Shown here piece after piece: positions 48,970 through 61,000 of a DNA stretch of 64,000 bases (positions are counted from its first letter, which is position 1; each line of letters opens with the position of its first letter). The stretch comes from Pseudisothecium myosuroides (lineage: Eukaryota > Streptophyta > Bryopsida > Hypnales > Lembophyllaceae): contig OX637296.1 of assembly GCA_951799445.1 (NCBI GenBank), positions 9,176,001-9,240,000 on the forward strand, in the 5' to 3' direction. Below the pieces are notes generated by a model, which searched no databases, had not been told where the DNA came from, and saw nothing but the letters and a program-made list of their open reading frames with translations. Made by a program: the position numbers and the translations under genes.

Positions 48970-49799
48970 AGGCCTGATCGCACTTGGCGTTAGGAAACAG
49001 CGGTCCCAAAGAGGTAAGGTAGTCTACAAGCCGAGACTAGACTAAGGTTACCCGTCCTGGTACAGTGCGGGAGGTTTGGGACAAACGTTGTTAGTTTTGA
49101 GGTTCCCAATGAACGTGGTGTTTGCATATGCCAGTTTAGCTTAATTTCTAAAGTGTAGGTAAGGACGAAGGAAAGGTGCCTGTCGCACTTGAGTAGAGTT
49201 CTTACGCCGATCTTACGTGCTCGTTGGGTCCCGATGTTGCCGTTCACGATTGGAGGCAGTATGTGCACAACAAATGTTCCCGAGTGAAGTCAGACACAGT
49301 AGTCGTTTCATTCTTCCAAGGGGAGGATATGGTGACTTCGTCTCTTTTGAAAGCTGCTTTCCGGTGGTATTGCTAGTGCGGACGGAGTGTGCGCGTTCCA
49401 GGTATGAAAGACTAGACACAATCGTATTCTTCAGATGGAGATTGAGGCCAAGTGAAAGTCGAGAGCGTAGGAGCAACTGCGCGCTGAGTGGAGGTTTCGG
49501 TAGGCGAGTCCAGTCTTAGCATAATCGCAACCTCCACGGCCATTTAACTAGGACCGTTCTTTTGCGTTCAAAATCTACGTTTACGCCATATCCGCTGCTA
49601 CTTGTTCACCCCAGATAAGCACTCGGAATAAAAAAAACCCGCAGCCGTCCCTGTGCCGCAGCACCGCTCTTTGCGGTTGACAGCACTCCTTCTACGCAGG
49701 CTCGGTGAATGCAATTAGACGCTGGTGTGAATACCCTCACACAGTGTTACAAAACATCGCCCTATAACACCCCCACTAGCGCCAAGTGCGAAAAGGCCT
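48970..49799. mobile_element. PIF/Harbinger-like non-autonomous element
   Basis: The element is 830 bp. Left terminus AGGCCTGATCGCACTTGGCG and right terminus (inverse AGGCCTTTTCGCACTTGGCG) match at 18 of 20. It is flanked by the direct repeat TAA (48967-48969 and 49800-49802). A TAA/TTA duplication with GGCCT-type ends is typical of Tourist/PIF-Harbinger. The interior is clearly more GC-rich than the host sequence. The 100-codon frame at 49217-49519 has no transposase motif. Confidence 0.85.
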
Positions 49800-50019
49800 T
49801 AAAGATCATAGAAATTGTGATATTTATTGCATCATTTTGTCGCAACTATAATCATGGGCAGGATGGTCACCTTCAAGTTTTTGCTTGGCCTACTTGTGAA
49901 CTTGCACTAGACAAACCATGCGCACATTGTTCATTTTGAGATCTTGACATCAAGTGCCAAGTTGTACCTCTTGTCATACGTGATTTTTCTTGCTGACCAA
50001 TTTTGGACATATAATTTAG

Positions 50020-50949
50020 TTAACCCCTAAAGTTCCGAGGCTTTTTTCCATCAAAAAACACTCAAAACTGCCATTTCTATTGCGATGAGCAAAAAATTTA
50101 AATTTTTTTTTTTTGCATATCTAATTGTAGAATCTTATAGTAGACTATTTTAAGTATGTGTGGAAGAAATTTCAAAAACTTTGACCACCTGGATTGCAAG
50201 ATATTTGCATTCAAAGTGAAGAAAACAAGTTTTTTTACACCTTGTATTACTATATTTTTTTGGCTTTGAATCTTTATAACTTAAAATTTTTATACTATTG
50301 ATTTTGATTTTTTAACTTTTTATGTTGAATATTTGAGTTGAGAATCTAGGAAAAAAAATTTAGGAAAATAAAACTTAATTTTCACTCATTAAAAAATTGT
50401 TAATCAGAAGTAGGTTTAAGAATGAAGGAAAAAGGAAATCATTAATAGCTTTAAGATGGAATTGAAATACAATAATTCCAACGGTGAGATTGTCTTAGCA
50501 AGCAAATTTTACCATGTCTAACAAATTTTTTTTGAAAATTGTAAAAATTGCATTCAGAAATGAATCCTATAAGTTATTTTTTCAAGAAGATGCTTAGATT
50601 GCCTAAAAAACTAAGATTGTCCATAAATTTTTCATCACAAGTCCAAATTGAATGAATCAAAACTTTATGTGTAGACAAAAATATAATATTTTAGGAAAAA
50701 AATTTAAAAAAATTTATTTTGATTTATTTTGATTTTTTTGTGTTGCCCACCAATCTCTGTTTTTGGCTTATTGTGCCATAACTTTTACTCCCAAGCACCA
50801 ATTGAAATAAAAATTATATATCTATGAAGCTCTTGCAAAACTACTCAACCTCAAAAAATCCCAAATTTTTTTACTACAAATTGAAACAATTAGAACCTAC
50901 CCGGACCCAAATTGTCCCTCGAGGGAACAATTGGTCCTTTAGGGGTTAA
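50020..50949 (+). mobile_element. TTAA-flanked non-autonomous element, copy C
   Basis: The element is 930 bp. Left end TTAACCCCTAAAGTTCC and right end (inverse TTAACCCCTAAAGGACC) agree at 15 of 17 positions, and both end in TTAA. The interior is AT-rich with no coding frame and shares the family order of motifs (AAAACACTCAAAACTGCCAT near the left, GCCATAACTTTTACTC and CCGGACCCAAATTG near the right). Confidence 0.88.
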
Positions 50950-52405
50950 GTTAGTGGTCTTGCTTCCATTTTGGAGAGGATTTCAACACATGAAAATATA
51001 TTTTCTTTAGATATTGTATTAATCAGTGAAGAATTTTCAAAACCTTGTTCATAGGGTGAGTAAATCTAGGGTAAGATTTGACTTTTCAACACTTTCACAT
51101 TGTCATATTCACTAGATTTTAAGTGCATACTTGTCAGTAACATACTTACTCAACTTATGGCCTATTCATGGCATACCAACAACAAGAAGTCTCCCTTAAG
51201 AAGGGGTTCACTACCTTTTAAATTGTGCATAATTATCGGTTAATGTTTGGATTGCTACCTTCAGTTGATCAAGGTTGTTGTTGCATGCTTTAGTTATGAT
51301 TTAGCATATGTGGCTTGGATGGCTTTGCATGTCGTATGTGAGACATTGTGATAGGAGAATCGATAGCCCAATTGCAACGAAAGAAGGTATGCTTGGCATG
51401 CATGGACATTCGTGCAAATAGCATTTCAATTATTAAATTACAATTATCCGTTCTTCGTAAATTCTAGAGGAGCTTTTGTGTTGTTCCATCAGTAAGAGAC
51501 CTTCTGAGGCATTTAGAATCATTGATACATATTTGAGACTGGCAGTGTGCGCATAATTTATTGCCGGCTTTTGTAGTTTTGGACCATCTGTAGCCTGGTG
51601 ACGAGTTCTTTATACTCACCTTGGCATGTAGTTGTTCCTACTTTGCCTATTTATTGTCTGACAGAAAGTACTATTAGGATGAAAAATTTGGTTGCTGTAG
51701 CTTTTCATATGAAAGCTTTCTTATTCGTGTCACTTATGAAGGGTTAGCTCTATGGTCTTCTCTTTGAGTTTTGTTACCCAAATTCAAGCGGGGAATGTCA
51801 TTTTATATTCTTGTCAATATATGTCCCGTCTTATCTAATGTATTGATCTAGAGTACTAGGAGAGTTCCTAGCAGCTAGTTGGGGTTTGGAATATGGCAGA
51901 TTGGAGCAAAGTTGGCTCTAAAAAGTTAGTTAATGCCCCTATTTCATTCCTTGCCATCAGTATTCAAGTTTTCATATCAATTCTTTTAGTTAATAGGTGT
52001 TCTGTTGCTATTACAGGAATGGTAACACTCTATAGATGCAGCCAACAGACTACTTCTTTCTGCACCTCCCTAGTTTCAATGACCAATTGTAGCCCTACAT
52101 TATTTGCACTTTGAAAAAAGGAAGTTGGAGTTCCAACTCCATCCAGCAAACTAATGCTTGGATTCACTACGGGTTGAAAGAGCGGTGCATTACATGAGAT
52201 CTTAAGTAGGGCATCCCAGTTCCACTTGAAAAGTACAAAGAAAATCCTTTTCAGACAAAATTGAATAAAATTCATCAATCCAAATTCAACCAACAAATGT
52301 CTCAAAATCATCCAGAAGCCAATTTTTGATCTTGTCGGCAACATTGAAAGTAAGCAAATTCAGTCTCAACGCTCCCAGATAATAGTCATGCCCACCCAAG
52401 TTGGA
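50950..52405. other. Intergenic DNA between two TTAA elements
   Basis: The longest frame (52030-52344, minus, 104 codons) has no recognised domain. Nothing else is supported. Confidence 0.4.
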
Positions 52406-53332
52406 TTAACCCCTAAAGTTCCATGACTATGTTTTTCCTGAAATTGCTCAAAAACTGCCATTTTCAACACAAGTACCAAATTTTTGAAAAAAAACTTTTT
52501 TTGACACATATAACCGTAGGATATTGTAGTACACTAGTTTGAAAAGATGTAGAAGAAATTTCAGAAATTTCCACTGTGTGGATTGCAAGATATTAGTGTT
52601 TGAATTGACAAAAATCCTTTTTTTGACCCTGCGGAAAACCGGGCAGCTGCACTTCACAAGCTCACTTTTCTATGAAAAAATGTTCAAAACGGTAGTGCTT
52701 CTTTGGATTTTTTTTTCTAAACAAGTTCTTTACATGCTTGAAAATTTTCAAATCATTTGGAATTGTACAACATATAGGAAAAAAATAGTAAGTAGAAAGA
52801 AATAGAGAATGATTCAAAATACAAAATTGTTAAAAATTTAATTATGGAATTGAAAAATGTCAATCCCAATGGTTGTAATGTTGTTATAAAAAATTTACAT
52901 CTTATGATTTTTTTTTTCAAAAAATAATGAAAATTGAGTGAAATAAACGATTTCAAAGTTTATTTTAGAATAGAGAATCCATAATTGCCTGCAAACTAAA
53001 ACTCTTCATAACTTTTGACTCATTGGTCGAAATGGAATGATTCAAAGCTTTCCATGTATATGTAACTCCAAAAAAAAATTCAAAATTTTTGTTTTTCAAA
53101 AAAAGTGATTTTTTTATCTGCCTGAACTGCCCAGTTATGAAAAAAAAAGTAACATTTTAGGCCATAACTTTTGATTCCTATTTTCAAATGTCATGAAATT
53201 TAGTGTATTTGAAAGATATTCCTCGTCCCCAGCTTCTATTAAAATTTCAGCCCAAATTATGGAAATCTCTAGTCGCATGTACCTGCCCAAAATTTCTACA
53301 CATCCAAAAAACGTTGGTCCTTTAGGGGTTAA
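52406..53332 (+). mobile_element. TTAA-flanked non-autonomous element, copy D
   Basis: The element is 927 bp with intact ends TTAACCCCTAAAGTTCC and GGTCCTTTAGGGGTTAA. It is very similar throughout to copies A and B, including GTGGATTGCAAGATATTAG, AACCGGGCAGCTGCACTTCA and CAAATGTCATGAAATTTAGT. It serves as the uninterrupted reference for the gypsy insertion in copy B. Confidence 0.9.
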
Positions 53333-54187
53333 CTTATATCAACCTATTAACGTCCATGTTCAGAGCATTCCCACACAAAACAAGCTCAACTATAACATCT
53401 TGAAGAGAACTATCCATGTTATAAGCAAGGAGAACAACTAATCACATCTAGCTAGATATACCAAAAATACATGCAAACTCGCACGATCATTCATCTTTTG
53501 GTACAACAACCCTTAAATGTAAACCTTTGTCCACCTGCATTTCTTTCTTCTAAGAACATGATAGTGACAATTCATGAATTTGTGTGAAAATCTACCAATG
53601 CTCTAGACATCAATGCAAAGAATTTGGTTGCCGGAAGACTTGCAATATTGTCGACACTCTTATCAGCACATTGTGTAAATATGGCAAACAATTATTGATG
53701 CAAAATTTACCAAAAGTTTACCAAACGGTACATCTGTAGCAACCGAAGTAAGTTGCATGTGTTCAATCCTGTCTTTTGGATTGAAAATCGAGCTATGATA
53801 CTTCTACTTAGACTAGTGATTCTAATAACTTCCTAGTGATTCCCAAAATGAAAACAATGTTTCTCAGTAAACAATTGGAGACAACGCTTTTGAAAAGATG
53901 AGTAGTTTTTTATTTCATACACATCTCCTATTTCAATGCTAATGTTACTAACAAGGCACCTATATAGCTATTTCAATATTTTAGAGATAAAGACTATTAT
54001 TAATATAAAAATTTAATCTTTATAATAGGTCCAACTTTCTTCTATATATGATTTATAGGCGATTCTCTTGGGTCCACCCGTCTTGTTTTATGAATTTAAA
54101 AATTACTTTTACTTTTATTTAAGGAGATTAAAGAGGACTGAGCCATCACAAATGACATCCCAATGGTAGTGGAAAAAGCACAGGGCA
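53333..54187. other. Intergenic DNA
   Basis: No gene or repeat is supported. Confidence 0.45.
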
Positions 54188-54640
54188 TACTAAGGTAGAA
54201 CCACCCATTCCAGATCACGGAGCCATGGCGAACATGTAAGATGCGCTATTTCAGACTAGGAAGGGTGCTCAAGTGTGGAATGTGTTTTTTTCTCCTTGGA
54301 ACGTGTGTTTTTCACCTTTTCAAGGTTGGGACAATTAAGATCATGCCACATGTCCCGAAGTGTGCAAGAAGTAGTGAACAAGATAGTAGGAAGTAGTGAG
54401 TGGGAAAGTAGTTCGACTATGATCGGAATTGGAAGACTCTAGAGAGTGGCAATGGGTTTGGAGCACTTTTTGCCTCCCAAAATTCACAGTAATTTCAATT
54501 TTGACAATAAAATTACAAAAAATTCACAATCCTAATATTTCTTATCTTTCTACATGAGAAATATTTCCATTACCTCCCGCTGCTCTTCATCTGTTCTGAA
54601 ATCGCTTATTTGATCAGGTATAGGTGGTCCTACCTCAGTA
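54188..54640. mobile_element. MITE upstream of DDB1, second copy of the 35931 family
   Basis: TACTAAGGTAGAACCACCCA at 54188 faces the inverse of GGTGGTCCTACCTCAGTA ending at 54640, with about 20 of 24 positions matching. The interior shares CCACATGTCCC and TTGGAAGACTCTA with 35931-36339. It lies within 0.4-0.85 kb of the DDB1 start codon. Confidence 0.65.
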
Positions 54641-55027
54641 CTGTATGAAATACTCAAAGTAGGCTCTGTTCCGACTGGCACATTGTTCCCCATGCCGGGT
54701 ATACCGGATGATTCCGTGTAATTACCTATACCAGCCGGATATCTAGTGGTATCGAGTTCCCTAAAGCAAAAGCATTGCGGAAGAAACGCATTAGGGTTTG
54801 GAGGTCAGAGCTCCCATTCCAGGAGTTGGTGTGTCCGCGAAGAAACTCGTTCGCGTTTTGATTCTACTTGCATCACCTTCATGCCGTCGCAGGTCTATTT
54901 TGGTTGTAGTATTTGAAAAGAATCTGGGCACTACTCGTGGAAACACCTCCTAGTTTAGAGTCGAGGGAATTTGGTGCTGGGACGAGGGAGAACGGTGGTG
55001 AAGGGTGGTTTTTAGCGAGGGGCAGCA
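54641..55027 (+). promoter_or_regulatory. Presumed DDB1 promoter and 5' UTR
   Basis: Less AT-rich sequence directly before the DDB1 ATG. No canonical TATA box is evident, as is common for constitutively expressed plant genes. The transcription start cannot be placed. The boundary with the upstream MITE is taken as the left limit. Confidence 0.4.
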
Positions 55028-58000
55028 ATGAGTAGCTGGAATTATGTTGTTACGGCTCACAAGCCTACTAATGTGACGCACTCCTGCGTCGGGTACTTCA
55101 CCAATCCGCAGGAGCTTAATCTCATCATCGCGTATCCTTTTCTAGCGAAAGTCTTTGGCTCGTTTTCCTTTTTCCTTGTAATTGCTCCGAATCTTTTACA
55201 GCTTGATGGTTTTGCGTATTCTTTTATTTTCGATTGTATTTAGCTGGAACAGTAAGTGTTGTTGGAAGAGTGAGTATGACGCAAAATACTGACTCTTATG
55301 AAAGTTTAAGAATTGTTTTCGACAGCAGGTTTAGGTTAACGATGTGGACTTGTGTGTCCTGATCATGAGGGCAAAGAAGCTGCTTACGGTATTAATAAGT
55401 TAGCAACACAATTGTCCAACTTAAGGATTTTAATGTCTCCAGTGTGCTTTTTTTAAAAATTATTTCCTGGTTTCGTAGAAGACACTAACTGCCTAACTGT
55501 GATTTCGGAGCTGGTCACGAGACTGCCATTTAATGAGCGCAGCTCGCACTAAAAAATTTCGGGTATAATGTCAAGATAAAGAGAGGCTGTCAATTATGTC
55601 ATGACTCGGCGTTTGAAGTGTCGTATCAATTTGGACAGCTCGTTTTCTTTTGTTGACGTTGATTGTGTTGTTGAGAGCGGAAAACCTAGAGGGACTGCAC
55701 ATTGGGAAATCATTTTTCTTTCGGCGTATCAACAATTAGGTTTTCGAATTAGATGAGTTGTGGCAATTGAACTAGATGTGAACTCGGAGATGCTACTTTC
55801 AGTGTTAGTAGACACTTTCAGAACTGCACGCCGTTGACAGAGCTATGCCGATTACGCATCATTTGTCTGTGAGATCTTTGACTTTCATTTCAGAAAATGC
55901 ACGAGAATCGAGATTCACCTGCTGACAGCATCAGGGCTCCAGGTATGGAACCTTTTAGGACCATGAATACTCTGAATGGAATCTAAACCTTGCATGGCTA
56001 TCCATTTTCTTGAGATTGTGTTATCCCATTGCAATTATTGCAGATTAATTAGTATATTTCTGCCTATCAGTGTGCTTTTCAGACGAATGGAAACACCCGA
56101 CTGCTCTAGTACACCTTACGAGTAGAGGCACTGCTGTATATTTACGATGAAGTTTATTTTGTATCAAAAGCATCTAATATATTTTCTTTTTCAATTGCAG
56201 CCTATGCTCGATGTACCAATCTACGGCCGAATCGCCACACTCGAGCTTTTCCGCCCTCCTGTAAGTCATTGAAACTTACAACTTCTGTTAGTTTGGGGCT
56301 ACTGAGTGTGGGCTGTGTTAGTGTAGTGCACATGTAAGTAACCTCTGAAAGCTGTAGCTCTCTTGTTGAGTGCAAGCGCTCTCGTTAGCGAGCCATTCAG
56401 TCTGCCACTCGGAACTTAATATGATATTTTATTCGTGTCGATATGTAAGTAGCCATGGGCACGTGAAGAGGTATTGATATTTGTGTGCTTTGGTTGCAGG
56501 GGGAGTCACAGGACGTACTATTCATATCGTTTGAGAGATATAAATTTTGTGTTCTTCAATGGGATGCAGAAACAAGCTCACTCATTACACGGTAAAATAG
56601 ACTTTTCACGATGGTTTCATCTAAATCATTTGGGCGAGATCTATGGGATGTCGGTTATTCTTGCCAGTGGATACTTAGTACGGATGATTTGGTGGAATGC
56701 AGAGCAATGGGAGATGTGTCTGATCGAATTGGTCGACCCACTGATAATGGACAGGTGTGTACTTCAGCGAGTTGAAATTTATTATTATGTCAAGATGTGT
56801 ATGTTTTAACCGCTAAACGACCAGCATTGTTTCTGATATTTGAAGGGCCATCTTCTCCTCTTTTATATCTTCTAAAACGATAATATCATTTTGGACATAC
56901 TTCCACCATGTCAAGGTGATACTGTTATGTCCCTCCCTAAAAATAACTTGTTAATTAGCATAAACCTAACAGGTCAAATAACTAAAAGCCACTATTTTAT
57001 TATTTTTGAGCAACTTAAAACCAGGTTTTTTAATACCATCAGGATTTCAATTACAGAAATAGTAGAAAAGATCTTATTTTATTGTCAACTGGGTATAGTT
57101 CACACCAAAGTGGAGCGACAAATGTAAAATTCTCTCCAATTGAATGGATGATTGAGTTTTCCCGTTGGTTCGAAATAGATCGTAAATAAATTGATGTTAT
57201 AGCTTATTTTTATATTTTCTTGTTTTTGAATGACAAGATGGCTAAAAAGTAAATTGTTTGAATGACATGCTAAAATTAAACTGCTTGGATAACCATGATA
57301 ATTGAAGAAAAATTTATAGATTTGTGGATGGTCAAAGTTTTGTTGACTTCTACACTATTCCAGATTTGAAACACTAATATCTCACTTGATATTGAACATT
57401 TTTAATGATTCAGAGTTGTAATTAATCTAGGGTAAAAATAAATATGGGTCTTAGTTTATCTTAAGGATTTGACATCGATAGCTTTTCAAATAATTGTTTT
57501 TTTGACCCCACATGACCGGAAAGGTCAATTTGGTCGTTTAAGGGTTGAGGCATTGTCACATTTTGAAGATCTTATTAAAAATAAGCGTACAATGCCTCTA
57601 TGCTTCCTCATTCGTGATTATCTAAGTCAAGTATAATCTCAAGGCTTAGAGTTATCCTATGTGCGAGTATCCGTTCGAATTTTGATACTAGATTGTCTGA
57701 ACTTTGTCCTTTTTTCAGATTGGCATTGTTGATCCCGACTGCCGCCTTATTGGTCTCCATCTTTACGATGGGCTGTTCAAGGTTTGTCTCTTATCTCGAA
57801 CAACTGCGGTGCAATCAATAAGTCATATTTGTATTCAAAAGCTGATACGAGCGCTGCTTCTTTCTGTGTTTGTGTTGCAGTCTTTATGACAAGACAATTT
57901 ATTATGTCTAAACTTATTTTGCTCAATTTGGTGCTGGTTGTGTTAACCACGCATGACACTTTCCAGAAAATTGAATGATGTTGTTCATATTAGGGAAAGT

Positions 58001-61000
58001 CGCTTGTACTCGTTTTTAGAATGCACCCTCTTCTTTCAGAGTTGAAAGGCTTAGAAACTGATTACTCCAGAGTCTTAATTATGCACATTGCTTGGCTGAG
58101 TCTCCCGACATGTGTGCCGCTTGCCAATTTGATGTTTTTGAAAGACTAAATATTTTACGTTTCCAGGTGATTCCCATCGACAATAAAGGTCAACTGAAAG
58201 AAGCTTTCAATATCAGGTTCGTAATGCTTGGGTCTTATGTGTCGTGCAAATCATAGTCGGTCACTGTTATGCATATTTTCTTTGTCTAGACATTCAGCAA
58301 TGTACATGTCCATTTTATTCTCTCTTCTTTGTTATGCATCTCCGAGCTTTGAAAGTTTTTTTCTTCCTTCGTATGCCTGGCAGGCTGGAGGAGCTACAAG
58401 TGCTGGACATAAAGTTTCTTTATGGCTGTGCTAAACCCACCATTGCAGTCCTCTATCAGGTAGGATCTCAATATCTTTTGGATTACTGATGTTTTCGACA
58501 ATAGTATTTTCTTTGTGGTTCTACGTAATCTACACTCATGCTCGACTACATCTAGAACATTCTCATATTGCATCCCTCTTGTCGCACAAGTTTCTGATAG
58601 TTTGTTTAAAAGGGGTAATTATTGGAAATTTTTGTTTTAAGATTTTTGTGTGTAAGCACTCGTAAGTTTTCAGTTTGTTATTTTCTATCGATTAGGTGTC
58701 AGTTGGAAAGGTATCACTTCTACAAATTGTAAAACTACATTCTGCTCTCGCTTTCAAATAAGTTTAAGGGAAGATGGATACTTTTTTACAACACTGATGT
58801 AGTTTTCACGACGTGGTCAACCAGGACAATAAAGATGCAAGACATGTCAAGACTTATGAGGTGCAATTGAAAGAGAAAGATTTTGGAGAGGGCCCATGGC
58901 TGCAAAATAATCTGGATAATGGTGCAGGCCTGTTAATTCCGGTCCCACTTCCATTGGGTGGTTGCATCATTATTGGGGAACAGACTATTGTTTACTATAA
59001 TGGGTCTGTTTTTAAAGCCATCCCAATTCGACCGGTACATTACCTCACTTTCATTCCTCTTGTTACATTTAGTTAGGATCGGCGAACAACTAGGATCTAA
59101 GGCCATGTCAGACTACTGATTGGAAAAGTACTACGATTATAATAATTCTCATTTTTTCCATTCCTCTTTTGTAAGCGTAATCTTAGTTTGTCCAATTTGC
59201 TAGCTGGTAACCCATGTACTGGTACGGGATCAAACATCTACTCGTTTCGTTCACGGTAGTGATTATGAATCAGTCTTTGAGTACGTCAGATAAATACGCT
59301 TCTTTCAAACCTTCTGAAACCCTGAAGCTGAACAATGCTTATTTCAAATTATTGGGAACGAACAGGTCTTGTATAGTCAGTATTCTATAATGGTCTTGAG
59401 TATAGTCTGGGTACCTCAAAAAGTATCCCGCTAGGTCTTTCTTTGAAGTTCTAAGTCTTTCTTTGAAGTACTTGAGGAGGCAGTGGGCTTGATTACATGT
59501 TTGTGTAATTTAGTGGGATTTGTGTGTTTTTGCTGCTCTAACTGTGAGATTTATGAGTCTATATTATCAGTTTTATGAGTCTATTTTGTGAGTTTTTCTT
59601 GAGGGAATGCTGATGGTGGACCTGATTGGGGAGTTCTTAACAGTCAATTACGAAGGCTTATGGAAGAGTGGACAGTGATGGGTCTCGATATTTGCTGAGC
59701 GATCACAATGGCATGTTATATTTGCTTGTCATCTCACATGATAACGAAAGGTCAGCAATCTGGTTTTCTTCCGGATGAATCTTTCTCCTTGATTTCCCTT
59801 TACACTTCTGGTTCATGAAGAGTTATGAATGTATGCTCATGGATATTCGTTTTAATCATTTCTCCTACGCCGTACACGACGGGGATAGTCGAAGAATACC
59901 TTACTGTTGCTAGGATATCATTGTTGTCTATGGTTTTAGTTTAAGTCTTAAGTTTTGGTTGATACTCCTTGTTGCAAGTAATTGACCGCCATCCGGAACA
60001 TACGTCGATGAGATTATTCTTTTTACGTGCTTTAGAAACCAATAATGGATATTTGAGTGTGTTTTTCTATGCAGGGTCTCGGCCTTGAATGTAGAGCTAC
60101 TTGGGGAAACATCGGCAGCATCTACTTTGTCCTATCTTGACAATGGGGTTGTGTTTGTTGGTTCCAGCTACGGCGATTCACAGGTGTATATTTATCAAAC
60201 ATATTCACTGTTTGATTGTATTGGATTAGGGTTTTTCTTCTTGAGGAGTCACATGACATTGTATCAAGACTTTTGGTGTAGTTACTTTGATTTAGAAATA
60301 TGCTGAGCCAGGTCCTTTTGGCCCTTGTACATCCTTTTCTTTGCAGACCTATTTTAATGGCCTTAGAGTACTAACAGTAAGCTAATACGGCTGTGCAGCT
60401 GATCAGATTGAATCAACAACAAGATGCCAAGGGGTTCTATGTCGACGTTTTGGAGAGTTTTGTGAATTTGGGACCCATTGTAGATCTTTGTGTTGTGGAT
60501 CTTGAAAGGCAAGGGCAAGGGCAAGTGGTGACCTGCTCAGGTGCTTTTAAAGATGGCTCCCTGCGTATAGTACGCAATGGTATCGGGATCAATGAGCAGG
60601 TCAGATTCTGTTTCCTTGAGCTTAAGGGATTATTCAAGACCGTAGGTAGATTGTATTTGCTACTTGAACACTGCAGATATTGGTCAGTCTTTATATTAAG
60701 TGCTTAAATTACATCCAACATGCTGTCTATTATGCGCATTATTTTCTTTATCGCTCGGGTGTTGGTTGCTATCACTTATACTCTTTATCAGATGTGAGCA
60801 CGGCAGATACATCCGAGGCATTTATGAGGTGTGTTTTACAGGCGTCTGCAGAGTTGCAAGGTATAAAGGGTATGTGGTCACTGCGAGCATCATCGAGTGA
60901 TGTCTTTGATACGTTCCTAGTAGTAAGTTTCATAAGTGAGACACGTATTTTGGCCATGAATGCTGACGACGAACTTGAAGAAACTGAGATCGATGGCTTC

